Source: Ichthyophthirius multifiliis (Eukaryota > Ciliophora > Oligohymenophorea > Hymenostomatida). From it: 22,055 nucleotides of DNA. This document shows, piece after piece, positions 10,466 to 22,055 of the stretch (positions are counted from its first letter, which is position 1; every line of letters begins with the position of its first letter). The notes beneath the pieces were generated by a model, which was given only the letters and a program-made list of their open reading frames with translations, was not told the DNA's origin and did no database searches. The position numbers and the translations under genes were made by a program. The DNA lies in the NCBI RefSeq assembly GCF_000220395.1, contig NW_004087495.1, positions 1-22,055 of the forward strand, in the 5' to 3' direction.

Positions 10466-12058
10466 AAAAAAGATAACTCATTTTTCATAACAATTTGTAT
10501 AAATACTTTTTTTAGTATTATTAAAATTTGTAAATTTAAAAAACTTCTTCTTCTTTATTCTTAAAATTAAATATAATATTTTTTTTTTTAAAAAAACATT
10601 TTTTTCAATATTTAAAATTATAATAAGTTCTTTGCAATTATGGAATGAAAATTTTTTAAAATAAAAAAATAATTTTTTCAAAATTATAAATTTTCATAGA
10701 TTTCTACATTTTAAAAAAATTCAATAAGATAAATTGATAGAATCAGTTTATTGTTTAATTTGATTTTTCTTAATATTACCTTTACAAAACATTCAATTTA
10801 TTTAATAAATATATATTTTAAATATATATTTATAAGTTAAGAAATAGTTTTTAAATAATTGTGTGCAAATTTAATTTCTGATTTTTTATACAAAAAGTAA
10901 TATAATCTATGGTAATAAGTTTAAATTTATTACTTTTTAAAGTAAAAAAATAAATTAAAAATAAATTATAAATATAGTATCCAAATATAGAAAAATAATA
11001 TTAAATAAATGAAGTTATATAAAAGAAATAAAAATAATTTTTTTTTATTTATTTAATGCATAAAAATAAAACTTTTTCTATTATTAAACTAAAAAAATTA
11101 TAAAATATTAATAATTTTATATATATATATATCTAAATAATTTAATTTATTTTGAGTTTAAAATAATATGTATTATGTGAAAGTAAAGATAATATAATAA
11201 TAGTTGTTAATAGATTTTATCTGTTTTTTTATTTTTTAAGAAATAAAAATAATGAAGATCAATTATCCATTTATATTAGATATTTGTTATTTTGTTTAAT
11301 TTATAAAAAAAAATTAATAAAAATAAAGATCAAATATTTAATAAAATATTAAATTAAAAAACATTATATTATTTTAAAATAAAAAATAAATATATATATA
11401 TAAAAAATCCAAATTAATGATTGAAAAAATAATTAAAAAATATATTTAATAAATAAATTATATTAATTAAAGAATGTAAATATAATAATTTATCCAAAAG
11501 ATATTTTTTTTTTACAAAAATTATTTAAGATAATTTATAAGAATAAAATATAAATTATAATAAAAAAATCTTATATTAATATTAATAAATATATTATAAA
11601 TAATGGCATAAAAACCATTTCTGTGTTTAATATAAAAAAAAAATCGAATAAAAGTTAAGCAATATTAATCAATATAAATTAAAAAAATATTATTTTAAAT
11701 TAAAATTGTTATATTTTAGTTAAAAAAAAGAAACAAAAATAAATTTTGATAATAATAAATATATTTTGGAAATGATAAATATAAAAAATATATTTAGAAA
11801 AGTAAACAAAATAATTAAATATTTATATTTATATTTATATTTATATTTATATTTATATTTATATATTTTTAAATATTAAATATTTTAAAAGTAATTATTG
11901 ACATTTAAATATTTTATAAAATTTTTATTTCTTATTTTATTTTAAAATAAATAATTTATAATTTATATATGAATTATTTATAATTTATATATATTTTATT
12001 ATATATTATTAAAATTTAAACAAATGAATTTTTTTTTTAAAAATATAATAAAACCTTA
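9801..12058. other. Gene-poor stretch between the cystatin tandem and the PAS gene
   Basis: The first 660 bases are the upstream part of duplication unit B. From there to 12058 I see only A+T-rich low-complexity DNA. A minus-strand frame at 10478-10681 ends in TGA and could encode a 67-residue Lys/Phe-rich peptide. It is rich in A/T-only codons and resembles nothing, so it is not called. A hexamer array sits at 11821-11862. Confidence 0.55.
11821..11862. repeat. (ATTTAT)7 tandem hexamer
   Basis: Seven perfect head-to-tail copies of ATTTAT. It is distinct from the (AT)n runs elsewhere in the window and lies in non-coding DNA about 200 bases before the first membrane-segment exon of the PAS gene. 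Confidence 0.9.
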
Positions 12059-15000
12059 ATGAATATTATGAAAAATATTTTTGTATAGAAATACATATAT
12101 TTAAACGAAATTAATTATTTAGTTTTTTTTATTATTCTTTTAATTTTACAACGACATTTAATTAATTTACAGTCCTAGAATTTAATAAATATATAATTAA
12201 TAGGATAAATATGAATAATCTCTAGTTTATTTTTTAATAATAACTTAAATAAATGAAGACTTAATTTATTTTTTAACTTTATCTATTAATATAATAATTA
12301 TTACTTTTATAATAATAAATTTCATATTATATAATTAGTAAAAACCTTTGTTACTAACTTAATAAATATGTTCCTTTTTCATTTAAACATACATTTATAT
12401 AACATTTTTTCATTCTATATATTTTTCAATTAAATATATAAACAATAGCATGATTAAATCCGTAGTAAACTTAGCTTTAACAATAATAAATAGTAAAAAA
12501 TTAATAAATATATGATAAAATAATAAATATATATATATTTGTATATATATAAATATATTATTACATACATTTATAATTTTTAAATATAAATATAAAAGTA
12601 ATAGTAATTATTATTCATGATTAAGATTTTTTAATATAATCAAAAGATTTTTTAGGGAAAAGATCAAACTTTAAATTTGATTTATTCACTTATTTTTCTA
12701 AATCATATTATGTACTCTACATTTTTTTTGTGACTTAGAATACATTTAGATTATTCTAATTTTTTTTTATTCTATCTTTAAATATTTAAATACGATGTAA
12801 AATTTATTTTATATAGATAAAAAAATAAGATTTTGTGCAGTATTTTGTAATATATTCCACGTTATGTTTATTATTTTTACTATATTTGGCATTAATTTTA
12901 ATCTAAAGCATTTTTAATATCTAGGATTTTTTTTAATTATACTTTTTTCATTTAAACTAGCATAATTATTACAAAAATAAGAATTAAATATCTTGAAAAA
13001 AAATGATTATAAATAAAATTTTTACGAACTTGAGAAATATATAAGAATTTTAATATAAGAAATTCCTATAAACTTTTAAAAATACAATAAAACCGAAAAT
13101 TCCTTCTTTTTAGAAAACATATAAATTGAACATTTAAAAAATTGTGAAGAATATCCGGAATGTTTTTGTAATTAACCATCATAAGAGGAAAATATCTTAT
13201 AATTTTATGAAAATTATACTGGGAATATTTTACGGAAAAAATTCTTAGATTCATATTTAATTAGTCTTTTTAATTTATTTTTGAAAGATATTGAAAATTA
13301 AAAGCCTCCGAATTCTATATATAATGAATTTTCTTTATTTTATTTTATTTTTTTAGCCTAGGTATATTAATATAAAACTTTTTCTGCAGTGCAAATTATT
13401 AAATTAAGTAAAATCATAAATTTTTCTAAAAAAGAAAAATCTTTTTATCACGAATTACTTTAAGATTAAATCTTTTTATTAAATATTTAAACCGATTATT
13501 TCCTAATAATCTCCTTTGATGAAAAGCTAAATGATTTATAAATCTTTTTCGAAGAAATCTTATTAAAAAAATACGAAATTTTATTATTTTTATTCAAAGA
13601 CTATATCAATTTAGTTGAATTTAAACAAAAAGCACTCAAATATTTGGAAAAAAGGGTCTATCTATAACAAATACTATAAGATCTGAGCAAAAAAAACTCT
13701 GAAAATCCAAAACTTTTATATTTTTAAGCCCTATATACTTAACTTTTAGCTTTCGAAGAAACTTAAAATTTCAATAATTAAAAAAAAAATCATTTAAATG
13801 ATTTAATAAATCTTTAAAAAGCGAATTCATCTTCCTTATTTATCAGCTTAACAAAAAACCTTGGAGAAATACTGAAAGCTTCCAATAATATATACGAAAA
13901 CATAAAATATTATCCTTAAGAAATCATAAAAAAAAACATAAAAATGTTAATTCCTTATCCAATATAAAATCATCATGATAAAATGTTATAAAACTATATA
14001 AAAAACAACCAAAAAATTACTAAAAAAATCCTTTTTTCTCCCCTTATAGTTCAAGAAAAAAACGGTTTTGGAAAAATCGCCAAAATCTAAATAAAATAAT
14101 AAAATTAAAAATTCGAAGAAATTGGTTTAGTTGCTAATCTTGAATTTTAAGAAAATTCATATTTTTTTTAATGTTCTTTTAAATTTTTTTAAATTTAAAT
14201 TGTTTCCTAAAATTTATTTATTGATTTTTTAGGGAAAAAAGGCATTCTTTTTAATGATTTATAAAAAATTTTTGCAAATAGAATGTTTCCATTATTATTT
14301 TATTTAGAAAAAACTTCCTTTTTGGAATAAAATATAATAAATAAATTCACAACAATAGCTTTTTTACCTAAAAAATAATTCTTGCAAGGCGAAATATATA
14401 AAAATAAAAAAAAATTCCCTTTTTTTCAACCTTTAGAGTTTAAAAACCTCGAAAAGAATTCGAAATATTTTTCAGTTGAAAAATTCGACATTTTTTCCGC
14501 GAAAATTAAATTAAGTTTATTTAAAAATAAGTACTTTTAATTTAATATTGTGGAAATCTTCCAATTAAAACTAATCGAAAATTAAAAAAAAATCGAAGAA
14601 TAATTATTCTTTTTATAATATTAATTAAAAGAACTATTAAATATAAACTTCGATATAGACGATAATTTAGAATTTTTAAATAACAAAAATTACTAATAGA
14701 CATCTTTAGAATGCTTAAACTATGAAAACTTGCCATAATAGTCTTTTCTTGAAAATGAAGATAATAAAAACTTTACAAATAGCTATGTTTCTCAATAATT
14801 ATTTGGAAGTAAATAAAAGAGTTTTTCTTAACAAAACTCTAACTAAATACTAAATGTTAAATATTCTCAAAATGAAATCGAAAAATACAATTAAAAAAGA
14901 ATCTCTAAAGTAAAAAAGGATACTTTTTTAATTAATAAAGAATAAATTCTCTTAAAAAATAAGTATTTTTCCTCAAATGATCTTACAAGTAATTCTTTTT

Positions 15001-16982
15001 TTAATCAAAAATATCATATTAACGAAAATAATGAGAGTAGTGTTATTTCATTTTAAAAAGACTTCTAAAAAACCTAATAATAAGAAAAAGAAGATAAAAA
15101 GCCAATAAAACATTCAATTACAGATAAAAGTCTTCTCGAGAAAATTAAATCCAAAAAAAAATCCCTTCCAGTATTATTAGCCCATTATTTTGGTATAATA
15201 TCTCTATTAATACTAATAGGTTTATAATTAATATAGTATACATTTGCTTTATAATAATTTTAAATTGTCCAAAATGATATTATATTCATTTAATGGCCTC
15301 TTAGGATGCTTTAAAGTATAAATATAATAAGCAAGAACTTTTTTTTTATCAAAATACTATCTACATTTTCCGACAAATCGTATATGTAAGAAATCCGGTC
15401 TGAATTTTAATAATATGTCAACTATTTTTATGAAGACATACATTTATTTTAAGGAATGGAATTATAAGCAACAAATTATTTCAAAAATGTTTTATAAAAT
15501 AAAGTTTAAATTTAAATTAACAAAATTCTAATATTTTACGACGACGTAAGAATTAATATATTAAATAAACCTAAATTTAAAAATATTATAGAATTTTCTT
15601 AATTCTATTCCAATTTAATGATTGCTCCTTATCTTTAATTTTTATTTGACGATAATGAATATAATATTCATCCTTTACTTTTTATTTAGGATAATTATCC
15701 TATGATTTAAAAAAACTTAAATGATATGTAATAATAAGTTTCTAACGAAGTTTAAATTAAAGTTTTAGAAATTAAATAATTTGCCTTTATTTTATTAGTA
15801 GTTACTATTATAATGTCTTTTTTTCTTATTTTTATGATTTTTCCTTTATATTTTTAAGTTCAAAATTACATATAGTCTTTTTTGTAGTTATTTGCTACTA
15901 TTTCTAGCGAAAATTTACGAAGAATGATTGACCCTTTATAAAATATTCTTGAAAACATGAAACTTTTGAAAAGAAATGTGGATGTTTTAAAGAAAAAAAA
16001 AGAAATTCGGAAACTAATATACTGCCGAAATTTAATTTTTATTTACTTTTATTAGCTGTTTCAATGTATTCTCTAGTTATTGTTTAGCCAATAATTAATT
16101 TTTTTTTAATGTAAAACTTAAATAGAGAATTAAAATTGATTACAAGTATTTTAGGTAAAATAATAATATATATTTAGTTTATATATATATAAATATATAT
16201 TTATAATTTTTTTTTATAACAAAAAAGAAACTACTTCCTTATGTTAATGCTTTATTTCAGAAATAAATCATTATCATTTTAATAATTTATTTTAGCTTTT
16301 ATATATAAGTCCTATATATTCTATTTAGTATTACAATTAATTCGAAAATACAAAAAAGTCTCATTAAATTTAAACTTAAATAATACTTTAAATATACTAA
16401 ACATTAAATAGTCGAATGAATTAAGATCCTTATATATAACCTTAAAATTTTTAATTTTTTTATGAAATGTTAGAAGGAAATGTATGTGAAAGTATTTAAA
16501 GAGATTAATAGTTTTTTATTAAAAGAAATTAAATATAATATGAAGAATGTATTAACATTTAAAATGGTATTTTTAAAAAGGGACTTTTTGTTTCAGTTAA
16601 TAAGTTTTTTTAAATACTTTAAGAATGGCATTAGATGGAAATAGGACAAGATTTTAAGAATAATTTTAGTTTATGGTTAAAAAATAATTCTTTAATAGAA
16701 TTTAACCGGTTTTTTATTATTTTATAAAAATCTTTTGGTATTCTTTCAAATTTTATTTAAGACTAGCTTAATCAATAAATTTATTTAATGAAAGTTATTT
16801 AAATCTTTTTGCTTATATATTAAATTTCTATTTGCATTCTTTTTTACTATTTCGGATGGATTAGATTTTATAAATTTATTTAAAAAGAAATTTTCGACGT
16901 GAAGAATATTCTGAGTATTTTTTAAAAAGATTATATTTTATAAAACAATTATATTAAATCTTATCTTAAATATAAACTGTGA
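12059..16982 (+). CDS. Large PAS-domain multi-pass membrane protein (ciliate family), 5' end unresolved
   Basis: A likely sensory/signalling membrane protein; its ligand is unknown. One frame with no TGA runs from 12681 to 16110, then after an intron to a TGA at 16980-16982 (about 1,380 codons). It shows the order I know from ciliate PAS proteins: N-terminal hydrophobic segments; a Cys motif EHLKNCEEYPECFC (about 13128); helical repeats; a PAS domain at about 13825-14150 (SLTKNLGEILKASNNIYENI, then MLIPYPIQNHHDKML); a Gln/Asn-rich linker; a membrane helix (LLAHYFGIISLLILIGLQLI, about 15175); a WPLRML motif; a further helix pair near 15780 and 16050; and a last helix before KNILSIFQKDYILQNNYIKS. 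An earlier hydrophobic exon, 12072-12512, is in the same frame and fits the N-terminus. Between 12513 and 12740 the join is unclear: an intron, plus possibly a miscounted T run at 12722-12729. The start shown (ATG 12059, MNIMKN) is tentative. Confidence 0.78.
16111..16260 (+). other. Intron in the PAS membrane-protein gene
   Basis: It starts GTAAAACTTAAATAG, ends TTTATTTCAG, and is 150 nt and much more A+T-rich than the exons. It removes the in-frame TGA at 16137-16139 and keeps the frame. The joined 3' exon carries the typical C-terminal end of the family, so the stop at 16137 is not the true end. Confidence 0.65.
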
Positions 16983-17434
16983 GTTTTTTATTTAAATTAT
17001 TACATTTGGAATAATAATATTAATAAATATAAATCATTAATAATATATATATATATATATATATATTTAATTTAAATTGTATAAATATATAATATTCATT
17101 TATAAACAGACTCAATTAAGAAAAAAATATTTATATATATAAATATTTTTTTTTAAAATAAAAAAATTTACTATTTATATGAAATAATTTTAATAATTAA
17201 TTTTTTTTTTTTTTTTTTTCAAATAAAATGCATTTTAGTATTTTAACTTTAAAAAGATTAAAATATATATATATAAAGTAATTTATTTATTTATTATATA
17301 TTCCTTTTTTATAAAATATAAATTTATTAATAAAATAAAAGATAATTTTGTAATTAAATGCAATATTAATAGTAATATATACCTCATTTATATATAAATG
17401 ATAATATTACTGTAATAGTAAATCAAATAATTGA
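16983..17434. other. Intergenic region between the PAS gene and VPS34
   Basis: It contains an (AT)n run at 17042-17067, long T and A tracts and the promoter side of VPS34. Part of the 5' exon of VPS34 may lie at 17358-17434: ATGs at 17358 and 17398 open frames that do not join the main frame without a splice I can fix. Confidence 0.55.
17042..17067. repeat. (AT)n microsatellite
   Basis: A perfect AT dinucleotide run in the spacer between two plus-strand genes. Confidence 0.85.
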
Positions 17435-19717
<2,283 letters not shown>

Positions 19718-19830
19718 ATAAATACATTATTTTTTTTAATATTAATAAAATTTTAAGTATAATAAAATTATAATATATAATTAATTTTACATAAAAATAT
19801 ATTAAAATACTTTAATATATATTATATTTA

Positions 19831-19834
<4 letters not shown>

Positions 19835-19870
<36 letters not shown>
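19835..19870. repeat. (AT)n microsatellite
   Basis: A perfect AT run about 120 bases downstream of the VPS34 stop codon. Confidence 0.9.
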
Positions 19871-19871
<1 letters not shown>

Positions 19872-20022
19872 GAAATAATTTATTTATATTTCAATTTTTA
19901 AATACAAACCATTTATTAATGAAAATAATTTAATTTTTTTTTAACTAATATTATAATCAATAATAAATTAGTATCTTTATTTTAAATAATTAATTCATTT
20001 ATATATGTATCTTAATAGACAA

Positions 20023-20029
<7 letters not shown>

Positions 20030-20058
<29 letters not shown>
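20030..20058. repeat. (AT)n microsatellite
   Basis: A perfect AT run, a second array within 200 bases of the previous one. Confidence 0.9.
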
Positions 20059-20060
<2 letters not shown>

Positions 20061-20748
20061 ATATTTCTTTTATTATAAACTATTTTTGGAAGTATATAAT
20101 AAATAATTCTGTTTGCATAGTATATTATATTTTTATTTTTTATTACACACTTTTTTTATATTATTTAATAGTTTTAATTTTTTATAGAATATAAATAACT
20201 TCTAATACTAATGTTCAAAAATAAAAAAAGAGCTTTCTTTTATATTAATAATACATACTTATATTGTTTTTACAATATATATTTTATTTTAAAATTATAT
20301 TAATTATTTATTTATATTTTGCATATACACTTAAATATCATAAAAATAAAATTAATTTATTCTAAAATATCTGAACTTCATTTTCTTTACAAATGAATGT
20401 TTATATAATTATTTCTTTTTCAATATAAATTTTTATATTAGTAATATTTATTTTTATTACATTAAATTATTATCATATATAAAAATTATATGAATTAATT
20501 ATTTTTTTATCTATATGTATAAATTAATATTATTCGAAATTTTTTATTTATTTATTTCAATATTTTTATATAATTAGAATTATAATTAATAACACTATTA
20601 ATTTTATATATATTACAATCGATTCTCCATACTTATATACTAAATTATTTAAATATTGTTTTGTATTTTATTTATATATAAATAAGTAATAAAATATAGA
20701 AAGTTATTATACATTTATAAAAATAAGTTATATTATACTAGTTATTTA

Positions 20749-21174
20749 TCAAAGTTTTATTGATATATATTTTTATTTTAATTATAAAATTATTATTATT
20801 GTTTCTAAAGTATTCATATAATACTTGCATTTATCATGTTTTTAAGTAAATTAATTAAAAAATATTAAATCATTTTTTCTTTCTTTTAATATTTTTTATT
20901 TCCTATTGTTCATTTTATGTTAGTTTATGCATATTTTTATATCCTATACAATAAGGTCTATTTTACATGATCCAAATATATACTAATCTATAAAATAATA
21001 TATAAATAATAAATTATTATGATATTATTTACTATTGATTTACGCTTCTTTAAATTTTATATTCTTATTTCGAAACTTTTAGTGTAGTATATCATTTTAA
21101 TCAAAATAATGATAAATATTATATATCCATTGTGGATCAGGAAACATTGTAATAGATAATCCTGCCTGCTTCAT
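20749..21174 (-). CDS. Weak candidate gene or gene remnant, unknown function
   Basis: Under the ciliate code an ATG at 21174-21172 opens 141 codons to a TGA at 20749-20751. Only the first third looks like real protein: KQAGLSITMFPDPQWIYNIY followed by HYFDQND, with unusual G+C for this region and mixed codons (GCA, GGA, CCT, CCA, TGG). The rest is Asn/Lys/Ile-rich and could be read-through of non-coding DNA. The same frame upstream has the hydrophilic YSYINKN after a TGA. It may be a 3' exon whose partners I cannot find, or a fossil. Frames of this length occur by chance when only TGA stops translation, so length is not evidence. No family is recognised. Confidence 0.3.
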
Positions 21175-22055
21175 ATTTTTGTTTATATAAGAATAATTTC
21201 AAGCCGATCTAGAATTTTGCATAAAATAAAATAAAATTCAATTAAAGTTGTTTTTAGTGAGCATATATATTACTTTGTTTAAAAAATATATAATATTCAA
21301 AAATTAAATATATTAACCTTTCTTTTATTATAAAAGATAAATCATAATTTGGCAAATATAAATATTATGAAAATCGATTGTACTATTACTTTTTTTTTTT
21401 CTTTCTTAAACATTAAAATAGCGTAATTATTTCAAAAACAATAGGTTATTCTAATATATTAATACAAATTATTGTTAATTTGTAAATAAATATCTGTATT
21501 AATATTCACAATATCTTTTTAATTAAAAATACTTTATTTGTTTAAGAATTGAGATATATTTCAAAAGAAATTTATAAAATTAATAATTTTTTATATATAT
21601 TAATTATAATAATTATTTTTTATTAATATTTTTAAAAAATAAAAAATATCTAATTTTATTTAAACTAAATATTATGAATTTAATATAAAATTATTTAATT
21701 AAATAAAAATAATAACTTTTTAAATATTAAAAAATAAAATAATAATAAATTGTAAAAAAAATATTTAAAAATATTAATATGTCTTAAATAATACAAAAAT
21801 TTTACTTTAAGTTATTTAACTTTAAATGATTAACATTTAAAAATATAATTATTATATATTGAAATAAAAATAACTAATTTTATATCAGTTAAAAATAATA
21901 AGATATATTAAATTAATTAAAAATAAATATAATAATAAATGATTTTAAAAATTATTATTAAAATAAAAGAATAAATAAATAAATAATTAAATTTAATAAT
22001 AAAAATTATTAAAAATATAATATAAAAAAAAATGTTTATATATAATTTAAAAAAT
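21175..22055. other. A+T-rich window end, no gene seen
   Basis: Apart from about 50 bases next to the weak candidate frame, this is low-complexity A/T DNA with growing poly-A content towards the end. No telomere repeat, tRNA or recognisable protein is present. Confidence 0.6.

Larger units (their letters stand above)
19718..20748. other. Intergenic A+T-rich stretch downstream of VPS34
   Basis: This is the 3' flank of VPS34; AATAAA overlaps the last base of its stop codon, which means little in this composition. Two (AT)n arrays lie inside. I see no gene, RNA structure or mobile element. Confidence 0.6.

Noticed and set aside
10478-10681. Minus-strand 67-residue Lys/Phe-rich frame ending in TGA.
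   Set aside because: Length is within chance for TGA-only stops, composition matches the surrounding non-coding DNA, and no family likeness is seen.
13066-14736. Minus-strand frames of 62-64 residues at 13066-13254 and 14542-14736.
   Set aside because: Both are antisense to the continuous PAS-protein frame.
16137-16139. TGA as the end of the PAS gene.
   Set aside because: The family's C-terminal segments follow in the same frame, and a 150-nt GT-AG intron removes this TGA.

Overview
The window looks like macronuclear DNA of an oligohymenophorean ciliate with an extremely A+T-rich genome, most like Ichthyophthirius or a close Tetrahymena relative. Three observations support this. Base composition is overwhelmingly A+T, with long gene-free stretches of homopolymers and (AT)n. 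Recognisable proteins are interrupted throughout by in-frame TAA and TAG at places where a residue is expected, often glutamine, so TAA/TAG = Gln and TGA is the only stop. One large protein belongs to a ciliate-type PAS/multi-membrane-segment family. The species is inferred; the code change is read directly from the sequence.

Layout. A minus-strand Ras guanine-nucleotide exchange factor gene (RasGEF_N plus CDC25 domains) occupies 353-1881 with one apparent frame slip. A small serine-rich minus-strand gene of unknown function with one intron lies at about 2355-2761. From 2762 to 6159 no gene is visible. A decayed cystatin copy lies at 6160-6420 (minus). Two intact, secreted, cystatin-like genes follow on the minus strand (7900-8421 and 9270-9800) in a tandem duplication of about 1.38 kb units. 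After a gene-poor stretch, a very large plus-strand gene at about 12059-16982 encodes a PAS-domain multi-pass membrane protein; its 5' end is not fully resolved. It is followed at 17435-19717 by a plus-strand class III phosphatidylinositol 3-kinase (VPS34) with C2, helical and kinase domains. The rest is A+T-rich intergenic DNA, with one weak coding-like patch near 21,020-21,180.

There is no operon or obvious joint pathway. The genes are ordinary eukaryotic units with their own short GT-AG introns (about 54-150 nt where they can be modelled). Themes are signalling (RasGEF, PAS membrane protein), endosome/autophagy lipid signalling (VPS34) and secreted protease-inhibitor-like proteins (cystatins). 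The most interesting locus is the cystatin cluster: one copy keeps the QVVAG protease-binding loop (its Gln written as TAA), the tandem copy has lost it, and a third copy is a fossil. Apparent one-base frame slips next to short homopolymers in the RasGEF and PAS genes could be sequencing errors or real lesions; sequence alone cannot decide.
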